From: UBA6770 sp965660875
GTDB taxonomy: Bacteria; Bacteroidota; Bacteroidia; Flavobacteriales_G; Salibacteraceae
Assembly: GCA_965660875.1 (NCBI GenBank)
Contig: CBFIBQ010000006.1
Coordinates: 62,001-126,000 of the forward strand
Length of the DNA stretch: 64,000 nucleotides
Direction of reading: 5' to 3'
Shown: one piece after another, positions 8,658 through 17,272 of the stretch
Numbering within the stretch: the first letter of the stretch is position 1
Layout of the letters: every line of letters begins with the position of its first letter
Position numbers and translations under genes: made by a program
Notes under the pieces: generated by a model
Database searches by the model: none
Seen by the model: the letters and a program-made list of their open reading frames with translations, nothing else
Told to the model about the DNA's origin: nothing

Positions 8658-9221
8658 ATGAAGTACAAACTAGTACTTGCCAGTGGATCTCCCCGACGTA
8701 AAGATTTACTCGAAAAAATGGGGTTTGAGTTTAGCATTCGAACCTTGGAAGTAGATGAACATTTTCCCCAAGATTTAAAAGCCGAGCAGGTAGCCGAGTA
8801 TCTTTCAAAGAAAAAATCTGATGCTTATATCGACTCCCTTAAACAAGGTGAGTTAATTATTACCGCAGACACCATAGTAGTATTAAATGGTGAAGTATTA
8901 AACAAACCTACATCTGAGCAGCAAGCAATAAAAATGTTACAAAACTTGTCGGGCAAGCAACACGAAGTAATTACAGGCGTTACTTTATTGACTAGAAACA
9001 GTCAGATGACTTTTCATGTGGTATCAAGTGTGCAGTTTAACGAACTCAGTGAAGCAGATATTATTAAATACGTGGCCACCGGCCAATCTATGGATAAGGC
9101 TGGGGCATATGGTATACAAGACTGGATTGGAACAATTGGTGTAGTAAAGATAGAAGGCAGTTACGAGAACATTATGGGTTTACCCAGCCAAGAGTTATAC
9201 AAAAGACTGCAATCGTTCTAG
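8658..9221 (+). CDS. maf: Maf family nucleotide pyrophosphatase
   Basis: 187 residues with the Maf signature LASGSPRRKDLL at residues 7-18, the conserved TADTIVV near residue 72 and the KAGAYGIQD motif near residue 149. Maf proteins hydrolyse non-canonical or excess nucleoside triphosphates such as dTTP, UTP and methylated variants, and some arrest septation when overproduced. The K-A-G-A-Y-G-I-Q form suggests the dTTP/UTP (YhdE-like) group. Five bases separate it from the prenyltransferase gene. Confidence 0.92.
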   Translation: MKYKLVLASGSPRRKDLLEKMGFEFSIRTLEVDEHFPQDLKAEQVAEYLSKKKSDAYIDSLKQGELIITADTIVVLNGEVLNKPTSEQQAIKMLQNLSGKQHEVITGVTLLTRNSQMTFHVVSSVQFNELSEADIIKYVATGQSMDKAGAYGIQDWIGTIGVVKIEGSYENIMGLPSQELYKRLQSF

Positions 9222-9324
9222 CCGAATTTGAGCAGTGGATTGGTCAAACAGTCTATTTCTTCCGTTCGTAGAATTAAAATACTTTAGGCATCATTTTTGC
9301 CTGTGAATAACTAAAATATAAATC

Positions 9325-10926
9325 ATGAAATATTTGCTCTCCCTAATTCTAACTGCCGGTGTTTTGGTAACGTATGGAAAAAAAATCTCAATAAACTCCA
9401 AAATTGAACACGTTACTGTATTTCAAAAAGCTGCACAAATTGAGCGAACCGCACAAGTAAAAGTTCCAATTGGAAAGCACTCGGTTGTCTTGTCTAATTT
9501 ATCTACCCAAATAAATCAAAACTCGATTCAACTCAGCGGAGACAAACCCATGAGCATTCTATCCATACAATTTCAAAAAAACTACTTAAAAGACAATAAC
9601 CCAAACGGTCAGACGAAAGTAATTCAGGACTCCATTAAAATAATTCAAGATATAATCACGGAGTTAAACGGTGAAAAATGGTTACTAAAAGAAGAAAAGG
9701 ATCTTATCCTAAAAAACAAAGTACTGCCGCAGCAGGGTAATAACAATTCGACTGAGGAATTAATAAAAAGAGCAAGCTTTTATCGCACTCGATTGAAGCA
9801 AATCCTTACTTCAGAAGGTAAGGTCAATAAGTCGCTTAATGCTGCTAAAGGAAATTTAAACAGGCTAAGAGCGCAACTTTCTTCTGCTGGCAATCAGCGT
9901 AAATATGTTGGCGAAATAGTACTAGAGTTTGAATCAAAGGCAACACAAACAATAAGCTTGAAAGTTTCCTATAATGTACAGAATGCAGGTTGGCATCCTA
10001 ATTACAACTTAAGAAGCAACAGCATTTCAGACCCGTTAAATTTAGAATATAATGCCAAAGTTTATCAAAGATCTGGGGTTGACTGGAATAATGTGTCCTT
10101 ATCACTTTCAACTGCGAATCCACAATCCAATATAAGGAAGCCTAATCTAGCGCCTTGGCGATTAGTGTTTGTAAGTAACACACGTGCAGATAAATTGCAA
10201 AACTACTACTCCAACAGGAAAACTGAATTTGCAGAAAGTGATGATATGGAAGGAAGTTCAGCCCCATTAAAAAGTGGAGCGAATGCCATTCAATCTCCCT
10301 TGGTAAACATATCAGAACAGCAGACCGCCGTATTATTTAACTTAAAAACCAGGTACACCATACCAAGCAATAACAAACAGCAAGGCGTTACAGTGGCCAA
10401 ATACGATTTACCGGCAACGTACAATTATTATGCAGCTCCAAAAAAACAAAACCAAGCTTACCTTATGGCAAAAACTTCGGAATGGAATCAGTACAATTTA
10501 ATAAGTGGACCAAGTAATTTTTTCTTTCAAAATACTTACGTAGGAAACTCAGTGCTAGACCTCTCGGGAATGCAAGACACCTTAGATATTCCTTTGGGTA
10601 TTGATCACAACATTTTAATAGAAAGGAAACGGGTAAAGGACTATTGCAAAGTTTACGCTATTGGATCGGACAAAAAAGAAGAAATAGGAATCGAGATTTC
10701 TGTTACAAATAATAAAAACAAGGACATTAACTTAATCATAGAGGATCAAATACCCGTGTCAAGTAATCAACAAATTGAAGTACAACTTTTAAACGCCAAA
10801 AGAGCAACACTTAGCCCTAAAACTGGAATTCTGCAGTGGGATTTGGAACTTAAACCGGGCGAATCACGAACACTTCGTTTCAGCTACTCGATAAAATTCC
10901 CAAAAGATAAAAGTATCAACTTGTAG
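9325..10926 (+). CDS. MuiA-like (mucoidy inhibitor A family, DUF4140/DUF4139) exported protein
   Basis: 533 residues. A signal peptide covers residues 1-18 (KYLLSLILTAGVLVTYG). The N-terminal DUF4140 part (IEHVTVFQKAAQIERTAQV) is followed by a coiled-coil region and then DUF4139, recognised by WHPNYNLRS, VYQRSGVDWNNVSLSLSTANP and the closing beta-rich part with KPGESRTLRFSY. The family is named after a regulator of mucoidy, but its molecular role is unclear; a periplasmic or envelope location is inferred from the signal peptide. A 103-base spacer precedes it, with only an imperfect promoter box (CATTTTTG at 9292). Confidence 0.85.
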   Translation: MKYLLSLILTAGVLVTYGKKISINSKIEHVTVFQKAAQIERTAQVKVPIGKHSVVLSNLSTQINQNSIQLSGDKPMSILSIQFQKNYLKDNNPNGQTKVIQDSIKIIQDIITELNGEKWLLKEEKDLILKNKVLPQQGNNNSTEELIKRASFYRTRLKQILTSEGKVNKSLNAAKGNLNRLRAQLSSAGNQRKYVGEIVLEFESKATQTISLKVSYNVQNAGWHPNYNLRSNSISDPLNLEYNAKVYQRSGVDWNNVSLSLSTANPQSNIRKPNLAPWRLVFVSNTRADKLQNYYSNRKTEFAESDDMEGSSAPLKSGANAIQSPLVNISEQQTAVLFNLKTRYTIPSNNKQQGVTVAKYDLPATYNYYAAPKKQNQAYLMAKTSEWNQYNLISGPSNFFFQNTYVGNSVLDLSGMQDTLDIPLGIDHNILIERKRVKDYCKVYAIGSDKKEEIGIEISVTNNKNKDINLIIEDQIPVSSNQQIEVQLLNAKRATLSPKTGILQWDLELKPGESRTLRFSYSIKFPKDKSINL

Positions 10927-10977
10927 TTTTTTAATAGAATTGTAGATTGCGTTTTGCACAGGCACGCATTTTACCAA

Positions 10978-12639
10978 ATGAAGAATACTACTTGGCAGCT
11001 TTATATCGCACCTATAATTTCAGTAATCTTTGTGATTGCTGTTTTCTCCATAGGGTATTTCGTACACGTGCGTCAAGAGCAAACTAAAGAGTTACAGCAA
11101 CTCTTAAGTAAGCTAGAGTTATTGGAGGCTGACTTAAATGCTTTTGCAAAAGATGAAACCTATTATACAGAAATCGATACCAAAAATTATCAGGTTTTCT
11201 TTGCTTCACCAATAGCCCAAAGCCACATTGACAAAAACAAAATCGGTAACTATGCTCGATTGCTATCAACCCTAAAGTCATATACACATTCCGCAGAAAT
11301 AAAAAAAGCAGCTTTATCTATACATCAACTTATCCAAATTAAAGAGATACAGCTTAAGCAGATCGCCTTTGATTTGCAGAAAGGCTGGTTAGCAATATAT
11401 ACCCTAGGAATATTAAGTTGCTTTTTTGCGTTAAGTAGTTCGCTGCTTTTACTGTTGAGAACAAAAAATGAAAAAAAACTAATACAACTAAAAAATGAAA
11501 AACAAGAGGCATTTCAATTAGCCCATGATAGTAATGAAATCAGAAAGTCCTTTTTGAATAAAACTGCACATGAAGTTAAAACATACTTGAACGCAATTAC
11601 AGGGCTTACCGAGAACATTGCATTAAAAAATCGAGACGTCGAACTTCAAGCTGATATTAAGTTACTCCAACAATCCAATCAAGGCCTTAAAATACTGATT
11701 CAAAACTCTATAGAGTTGGGTAACTTAGATGCTCATTCATTTAAATTGGAATTACTGCCTATCTCCCTACGAAATGAGCTCACCAAAACTGTCGCCTCTT
11801 TTAAGCCCAGCTGCCAAGAAAAAGGTATTTCTATTTCAATTGACTTTAAAGAAGGTATTCCAGACGTAGTGCTAGGTGATGTTATTCGACTCAATCAAGT
11901 GCTGTATAATTTAGTTGAACTAGGCTTAAAGGATACTGAATTAAACGAAATAGAATTGCACATTAAAAGTATGAAGAACACAGACACATCGAGTCTTCTA
12001 AAGTTCACTCTGCTAATGTTTGAAACCGAGGGTCAAAAATTAAATTCCAAGTCAAAAGATTTTGAAACTATCCCATTAGATGACATGAATTTTTTAGCTA
12101 CCCAGAATATCGAGTTAACCATAACAAAAAAACTATTGGGCCTTATGAATAGCTCATTATCCTTGAAGGTAAATCCGCAATGGGGCAGTATTTACGAATT
12201 TGACTTATCCTTCAAATTACCAGATTCTAGTACCCAGAAGAAAGAAAAAAAACAAAAAGTGAAAACCATCTTAATTGCGGATGATAATAGAATAAATCGA
12301 ATGGTTTTAGTCCGTTACTTAGAGTGTTTGAAACTGGTTACCGACCAAGCCGCTAGTGGAAAAGAAGCGATAAAGTTTGCAAATGAAAAAAATTACGACG
12401 TAATTCTCATGGACTTAAATATGCCGGACATAGACGGGATAGAAGCATCCAAGCAAATCTTGGCTCAATCCAAAACAAAACCACCAAAAATTTATGCTGT
12501 TTCGGCAAATTCTTTGGAAGTAATGAAAGTTAAAACCGAAGGAGTTGAATTTACGGGGTTTATATCTAAGCCTGTTGACCGTGAAGAACTCATAAATGCA
12601 CTAAAGCTAAATGATCTTTCGAACACTTCTCCAGAATAA
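10978..12639 (+). CDS. hybrid sensor histidine kinase with degenerate ATP-binding domain and intact receiver
   Basis: 553 residues from the first ATG; a TTG eight codons upstream is less likely. A membrane helix (residues ~8-28), a ~110-residue extracytoplasmic part, a second helix (~135-160), a HisKA domain with His198 (AHEVKTYLN, where AHEIRTPLN is usual), an ATPase-like domain, and a receiver with Asp479 (LMDLNMP) and Lys531 (SKPVD). The ATPase region has lost its key motifs: the N box reads YNLVELGLKDT instead of xNLxxNAxKFT, the G1 DxGxGI is missing, and the GTGLGL of G2 reads ATQNIEL. The fold around them still aligns (TITKKLLGLMNSSLSL). It is therefore probably unable to autophosphorylate. 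Its 3' end overlaps the convergent symporter gene by 33 bases. Confidence 0.85.
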   Translation: MKNTTWQLYIAPIISVIFVIAVFSIGYFVHVRQEQTKELQQLLSKLELLEADLNAFAKDETYYTEIDTKNYQVFFASPIAQSHIDKNKIGNYARLLSTLKSYTHSAEIKKAALSIHQLIQIKEIQLKQIAFDLQKGWLAIYTLGILSCFFALSSSLLLLLRTKNEKKLIQLKNEKQEAFQLAHDSNEIRKSFLNKTAHEVKTYLNAITGLTENIALKNRDVELQADIKLLQQSNQGLKILIQNSIELGNLDAHSFKLELLPISLRNELTKTVASFKPSCQEKGISISIDFKEGIPDVVLGDVIRLNQVLYNLVELGLKDTELNEIELHIKSMKNTDTSSLLKFTLLMFETEGQKLNSKSKDFETIPLDDMNFLATQNIELTITKKLLGLMNSSLSLKVNPQWGSIYEFDLSFKLPDSSTQKKEKKQKVKTILIADDNRINRMVLVRYLECLKLVTDQAASGKEAIKFANEKNYDVILMDLNMPDIDGIEASKQILAQSKTKPPKIYAVSANSLEVMKVKTEGVEFTGFISKPVDREELINALKLNDLSNTSPE

Positions 12640-14376
12640 CAAGCCGCCTATGGTCCCTATAAAAAGCCATAGAAAAAGCGATGACCATTCAGCAAAAATT
12701 AAATAACCCATCACAAACAATAAAGAGTAGGTGGTGATTAGAGCAAAAAACCAGGACACAATTAACTGCCTAAAATAACTTTCTTCCCCTTTAATATGAT
12801 ATTCTGACCACCACCCGCCAGGTCTGACGCGTTTATAAAAGCTATGAAGCAACTTCTTAGGCTCTGGATTAGTTAGAAAAGTTACTGCCAACCAAGTAAT
12901 GGTAGTGAACAAGGTAGTTGCCAAAAAGTTATACGGGTACTCCAACTCCACTACAGAATTAAAAAAATAATAACCTATTAAAGGAGCAATACTAGCCGCA
13001 ATTTCTGACCATGCATTTATTCTCCACCAAAACCACCTTAAAATCAACACCAAACCCAACCCTGCGCCTGCCTGAATTAAAAATTTAGCTGCAGCATCAA
13101 TCGTCTCTATTTGAGAGGTAACATAGACTGCTACTAGCATAATGGCCAAAGTAAATAGTCTGGCTACAAGTACATAATGTGTATCAGACTGCTGAGTGCT
13201 TCGAAATTTTTCTTCTGGATAAATAAACCGTTTGTATAAATCGTTGGTAAGAAAACTTGCTCCCCAATTTAGCTGGGTCGAGATAGTACTCATATACGCA
13301 CTTAAAAATGCGACAAGAAGTAGTCCTTTTAGACCAACAGGCAATACGTCCCTCATTATAAGCACAAACCCTTTTCCCGATTCCGCTTGAGATAAATCTG
13401 GATAAAGCACCAAAGCACAAAGCCCTACCAAGATCCATGGCCAAGGCCTTAAGCAGTAGTGTGCCACTTGAAAAAGTAAGGTAGCCAATACAGAACCGCC
13501 CTCGCTTTTTGTACTCATCATGCGCTGTGCTACATAACCACCACCGCCAGGCTCTGCACCTGGATACCAGCTTGCCCACCACTGCACCAGTGCAAAAGTT
13601 AAGAAAGAGGCAAGTGAAATACTAAATGTACCTTCAGACTTGACAGCATCTCCAAGAACAGGAAAAAAACTAAAACGCCAGGCGGGTAACTTTCCCTTTA
13701 AACCGCTCATACCTCCAATTTCCGGTTCGTTCAGCACAAAAACTGCCATAATAATGCAGCCACCCATTGCAATAACAAATTGGATGGTATCCGTAATGGC
13801 TACACCTTTTAAACCAGATAAGGAGGAGTAGAATACCACAATTACCATTGCTGCGATAAGGTACCATATTATCTCGTTATCAAAAAAAGGAATGGCTGAA
13901 TTAAACGGAGCAATTCCAAAAAAGACTTCCAATATAGTCATCATGGCATAATTTACCCAACCTATAATCACTACATTCAATAATAGCCCCATATATACTG
14001 CCTTGAAGCCTCTTAAAAAACGGGCAGGCTTTCCGCTATAACGTAGCTCAATAAATTCTAATTCGGTTAAGATATTAGCTCTTCTCCATAGCTTGGCAAA
14101 GAAAAAGGTGGTCAGCATTCCGCCAATTAACATATTCCACCACAGCCAATTGCCACTTATACCATGTTGAGCAATTACCTCTGTAACCCAAAGTGGAGTA
14201 TCGGCAGCAAAAGTTGTAGCCACCATAGAGATACCTGCTACAAACCACGGCATATTTCTACCGCCTAAAAAAAACTCTGAAAGGTTTTTACCTGCTTGGT
14301 TTTTATAACGTAAACCTATGTATAAGGATAGTAAAAGATAGGCTGCAATTATTATCCAATCAATAGTATCTAGCAT
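12607..14376 (-). CDS. sodium:solute symporter (SSS) family protein
   Basis: 589 residues from ATG; a GTG two codons upstream is possible. About 14 membrane segments are seen, with the SSS landmarks FFLGGRNMPWF near residue 36, GISMVATTFAADTP, and YPGAEPGGGGYVAQRMMSTK near residue 270. These proteins use a Na+ gradient to import sugars, amino acids, nucleosides or vitamins; I cannot assign the substrate. Proteins of this length with the GGGGYVAQR stretch are common in Bacteroidota. The gene overlaps the end of the sensor-kinase gene tail to tail. Confidence 0.88.
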   Translation of the reverse strand: MLDTIDWIIIAAYLLLSLYIGLRYKNQAGKNLSEFFLGGRNMPWFVAGISMVATTFAADTPLWVTEVIAQHGISGNWLWWNMLIGGMLTTFFFAKLWRRANILTELEFIELRYSGKPARFLRGFKAVYMGLLLNVVIIGWVNYAMMTILEVFFGIAPFNSAIPFFDNEIIWYLIAAMVIVVFYSSLSGLKGVAITDTIQFVIAMGGCIIMAVFVLNEPEIGGMSGLKGKLPAWRFSFFPVLGDAVKSEGTFSISLASFLTFALVQWWASWYPGAEPGGGGYVAQRMMSTKSEGGSVLATLLFQVAHYCLRPWPWILVGLCALVLYPDLSQAESGKGFVLIMRDVLPVGLKGLLLVAFLSAYMSTISTQLNWGASFLTNDLYKRFIYPEEKFRSTQQSDTHYVLVARLFTLAIMLVAVYVTSQIETIDAAAKFLIQAGAGLGLVLILRWFWWRINAWSEIAASIAPLIGYYFFNSVVELEYPYNFLATTLFTTITWLAVTFLTNPEPKKLLHSFYKRVRPGGWWSEYHIKGEESYFRQLIVSWFFALITTYSLLFVMGYLIFAEWSSLFLWLFIGTIGGLLFWRSVRKII

Positions 14377-14457
14377 GAACACTAAAGTAGGTTCAAATCA
14401 AAACCACTCACAGTACTATCAAAAAAATTGATCAACAATAAAAGTCTTAAGAACCTT

Positions 14458-15027
14458 TTATTTTGTAGCGAAGGTATTCCGGAAAAATTGAGTAAGTCGG
14501 CCAACTATTCCACCTAAAAAAACACCAAGTAGAGCGCCTCCAATTATATCTAAAGGGTAATGAACACCCAAATAGATTCGGCTATAAGACACTAGTAATG
14601 CCCATAACAATAAGCCAATTGTTACCCTTTGATTAGAAAACTGGAAGGATAAAAATGTTGCTAAACCAAAAGTATTTGTAGCATGACTCGATACAAAACC
14701 GTATTGGCCGCCGCAATGTCCCTGAACCAGGTGAACAATCTGATTGATATCTAAATTATGACATGGCCTATAGCGTTCAAATACTTCTTTAAATGCTTTA
14801 ACTGAAATTTGGTCGGTAAGGGTAACAGAAACCGCCACACCAACTATCACTGCAGCCAAAGCCTTTAGCCCCAGCTTTTTATAAAGCACAAACAGCAAAA
14901 CACCGTAAAATGGAACCCAAAATAATTCATCTGAGAACCAATACATTACTGTGTCTAGCCAAACAGTATGCAGCCCATTTAAGAATAAAAAAACTACTCG
15001 GTCGTATTGCTCAATTGTTTCTAACAT
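14458..15027 (-). CDS. PAP2-family membrane phosphatase
   Basis: 189 residues from ATG, with a GTG directly before it as an alternative. The three PAP2 motifs are present: KEVFERYRP, SSHATNTF and SRIYLGVHYPLD, which supply the catalytic His residues and the phosphate-binding Arg and Lys. Five to six membrane helices enclose them. Such enzymes dephosphorylate lipid phosphates, including undecaprenyl diphosphate and phosphatidate, on the outer face of the membrane; the substrate is not evident. It is the last gene of the leftward run hpt-adk-obg-PAP2, 22 bases after obg. Confidence 0.88.
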   Translation of the reverse strand: MLETIEQYDRVVFLFLNGLHTVWLDTVMYWFSDELFWVPFYGVLLFVLYKKLGLKALAAVIVGVAVSVTLTDQISVKAFKEVFERYRPCHNLDINQIVHLVQGHCGGQYGFVSSHATNTFGLATFLSFQFSNQRVTIGLLLWALLVSYSRIYLGVHYPLDIIGGALLGVFLGGIVGRLTQFFRNTFATK

Positions 15028-15049
15028 CACCTAAGAAACCATTAGCGAA

Positions 15050-16063
15050 TTAGCTTACCTGAAACTTGCTCCACAAGGCATCTTTTAACTCGGTTAATCC
15101 GGATTGAACCACAGAGGAAATAAATAACCAGTCGATATCTAAATCTATCTCTTTGGTAATCTCCGCTTTCAATTCCTCATCGAGCATGTCACTTTTAGAA
15201 ATTGCCAGAATTCGGTCTTTATCCAATAGCTCCGGATTGTATTTTTTTAATTCATCGAGTAAAACGTGATATTGCTCCAAAATATCATCTGCATCAGCAG
15301 GAACCATAAATAATAAAACAGAGTTCCTTTCTATATGCCTCAAAAATCGAACTCCTAGGCCTTTACCTTCTGCCGCACCTTCAATTATTCCCGGAATATC
15401 CGCCATAACAAAACTCTTGTGGTCTCTGTATTTTACAATACCTAAGTTGGGTACTAGTGTGGTAAATTGATAATTGGCTATTTCCGGTTTTGCCGCAGAC
15501 AGAACAGATAGTAATGTAGACTTTCCAGCATTGGGGAATCCTACCAAACCTACATCGGCCAATACCTTCAATTCCAATACACTCCAACGCTCTTCTCCCT
15601 CCTCCCCTTCTTGAGCATAACGGGGCGTTTGATTGGTTGCCGTCTTAAAATTCCAATTTCCCAATCCGCCGCGTCCGCCTTTAGCGATAACGAACTCTTG
15701 ACCTTCAGTGGTAATTTCTGCGAGTTGTTCTTCGGTGTCAGGGTCTTTTATAATGGTTCCTAGAGGAACATCTAAATAAACATCGGATCCCTGCTTTCCA
15801 GAAGCTCTTTGCTTTAAACCATTTGCTCCATCAGTTGCTCGTACGTGCTTTCTGTATTTTAATGGAAGTAGTGTCCACATTTGTTCATTACCACGAACAA
15901 TAACATGCCCACCGCGACCGCCATCACCTCCATCCGGTCCGCCTTTAGGAACAAACTTCTCACGTCTTAAATGAGCAGATCCACTTCCGCCTGCGCCTGA
16001 CTTAGCGCAGACCTTTACGTAATCTACGAAGTTGGAAGAAACAATTTTTCTATTAAAAGACAT
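15050..16063 (-). CDS. obg: GTPase Obg/CgtA, short form
   Basis: 337 residues: a glycine-rich OBG fold (residues 1-160, with the many GGxGG turns) followed by a GTPase domain with GFPNAGKST (G1), DIPGIIEGAAEGKGLG (G3) and SKSD (G4). The C-terminal OCT domain found in Bacillus Obg is missing, as is usual in Bacteroidota. Obg binds the 50S ribosomal subunit and links assembly to nucleotide levels. It lies five bases after adk in an operon of nucleotide and ribosome genes. Confidence 0.95.
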   Translation of the reverse strand: MSFNRKIVSSNFVDYVKVCAKSGAGGSGSAHLRREKFVPKGGPDGGDGGRGGHVIVRGNEQMWTLLPLKYRKHVRATDGANGLKQRASGKQGSDVYLDVPLGTIIKDPDTEEQLAEITTEGQEFVIAKGGRGGLGNWNFKTATNQTPRYAQEGEEGEERWSVLELKVLADVGLVGFPNAGKSTLLSVLSAAKPEIANYQFTTLVPNLGIVKYRDHKSFVMADIPGIIEGAAEGKGLGVRFLRHIERNSVLLFMVPADADDILEQYHVLLDELKKYNPELLDKDRILAISKSDMLDEELKAEITKEIDLDIDWLFISSVVQSGLTELKDALWSKFQVS

Positions 16064-16068
16064 AAAGG

Positions 16069-16638
16069 TTAATGGCTATCTATAGCCGATTTCAAACGAT
16101 CAAAAATAGCCTCAATAGAACCTACACCTTTTATTTCGACTAACTTATTCTGTGCTTTGTAGAATTCAGCTACCGGCGCAGTGCTCTTGTTATAGTTGTC
16201 GATTCTGGTTTGAATAATCTCAGGATCAGCATCGTCTGCTCTACCTGATACTTTAGCCCTTTCTAACAAACGTTGCTTGAGCTCATCTTCAGGAACTACC
16301 AGAGAAAGCATCATTGAAACTTCTGTTCCTTTTGTGTCCAAAAACTTATCCAAGGCGAGGGCTTGTTCAGTTGTACGTGGAAAACCATCATAGATTACAC
16401 CATTGATGTTTTTGTGTTTTTGTACTTCAGATTCCAATATTTTAATCGTTACTTCATCAGGTACTAAATGGCCTTTATCTGAGTACTCCTTGGCCAGTTT
16501 TGCTAAATCTGAATCGGGGTCTAAAGAACGAAAAACGTCTCCAGTCGAAATATGTACTAAATCGTAATGTCTTTTAAGCAAATTTGATTGCGTTCCTTTT
16601 CCTGCTCCTGGAGGGCCAAACAATACTAAATTCAACAT
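16069..16638 (-). CDS. adk: adenylate kinase
   Basis: 189 residues. The P-loop is GPPGAGKGTQ (residues 8-17), followed by the AMP-binding VHISTGDVFR and DGFPRT motifs. The LID is of the short type (KVSGRADDADPE), without the zinc-binding cysteines of long adenylate kinases. It converts ATP and AMP into two ADP in the cytoplasm. hpt ends four bases upstream and obg begins five bases downstream, so the three are co-transcribed. Confidence 0.95.
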   Translation of the reverse strand: MLNLVLFGPPGAGKGTQSNLLKRHYDLVHISTGDVFRSLDPDSDLAKLAKEYSDKGHLVPDEVTIKILESEVQKHKNINGVIYDGFPRTTEQALALDKFLDTKGTEVSMMLSLVVPEDELKQRLLERAKVSGRADDADPEIIQTRIDNYNKSTAPVAEFYKAQNKLVEIKGVGSIEAIFDRLKSAIDSH

Positions 16639-16642
16639 GTTG

Positions 16643-17179
16643 TTACTTTTTCAATTTATAAATAGAGTCTAGGTTTCTTCCCAGGCCATCGTAGTCTAAT
16701 CCATATCCCAGAACAAATTCATTTGGGATCTTTATTCCAATGTAATCTATCGGAATTTCCTTTTTGTAAACGCTGGGCTTATGCAACAGAGTAGCTATTT
16801 TGAGCGACGCTATATCTTTATCACCAAACATGTCCACCAACTTCTCTAATGTGTTGCCAGTATCCACAATATCTTCAACAAGCAAAACGTTTGCTCCACT
16901 TAAATCGGCACCGAGACCAATCAGTTCATTCACTACTCCTGTACTTTCAGTACCTTGATAAGACTGCAATTTAACGAAAGAGACCGCGCAGGTCACGTCG
17001 ATTTTTTTTACCAAATCGGCACAAAACATAAAAGCACCATTTAGCACAGCGACTATTGTAACCGACTGGTCCTTAAAGTCCTTGTTAATTTGATGTGCCA
17101 TATCTTGAACCGCAGCCTCAATGTTTTCTGCTGTTAAATACGGTTCAAAAGTTTTGCCATAAAGTGAAACCTCTTGCAT
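16643..17179 (-). CDS. hpt: hypoxanthine(-guanine) phosphoribosyltransferase
   Basis: 178 residues from the ATG at 17179. A longer frame from a TTG at 17197 would run through a promoter box, so the ATG is preferred. The PRPP-binding motif is LLVEDIVDTGNTLEKL (near residue 95) and the flanking PDYIGIKIPNEF-like segment reads IDYIGIKIPNEFVLGYG, which contacts the purine. The enzyme salvages hypoxanthine and guanine with PRPP to IMP and GMP. It opens the hpt-adk-obg-PAP2 operon and is divergent from the TPR/PAS gene. Confidence 0.93.
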   Translation of the reverse strand: MQEVSLYGKTFEPYLTAENIEAAVQDMAHQINKDFKDQSVTIVAVLNGAFMFCADLVKKIDVTCAVSFVKLQSYQGTESTGVVNELIGLGADLSGANVLLVEDIVDTGNTLEKLVDMFGDKDIASLKIATLLHKPSVYKKEIPIDYIGIKIPNEFVLGYGLDYDGLGRNLDSIYKLKK

Positions 17180-17184
17180 TGCAG

Positions 17185-17192
17185 CAAAAGTA
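17185..17192 (-). promoter_or_regulatory. -7 promoter element five bases before hpt
   Basis: On the minus strand TACTTTTG matches TAnnTTTG exactly; CTGCA then separates it from the ATG of hpt. A transcript would begin at or within a base or two of the start codon, which predicts a leaderless mRNA. No TTG is found at the standard upstream spacing. Confidence 0.55.
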
Positions 17193-17257
17193 TACAATTG
17201 GTCAACTTAGGTTTGGATTTATGGGTAATGAATGGCTCAAAATCAACAGACTTGCAC

Positions 17258-17265
17258 TAAATTTG
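17258..17265 (+). promoter_or_regulatory. -7 promoter element seven bases before the TPR/PAS gene
   Basis: TAAATTTG is an exact TAnnTTTG match, followed by GTGAAGT and then the ATG at 17273. It predicts a start site right at the codon. It forms a divergent pair with the hpt box; the two lie about 65 bases apart. Confidence 0.5.
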
Positions 17266-17272
17266 GTGAAGT

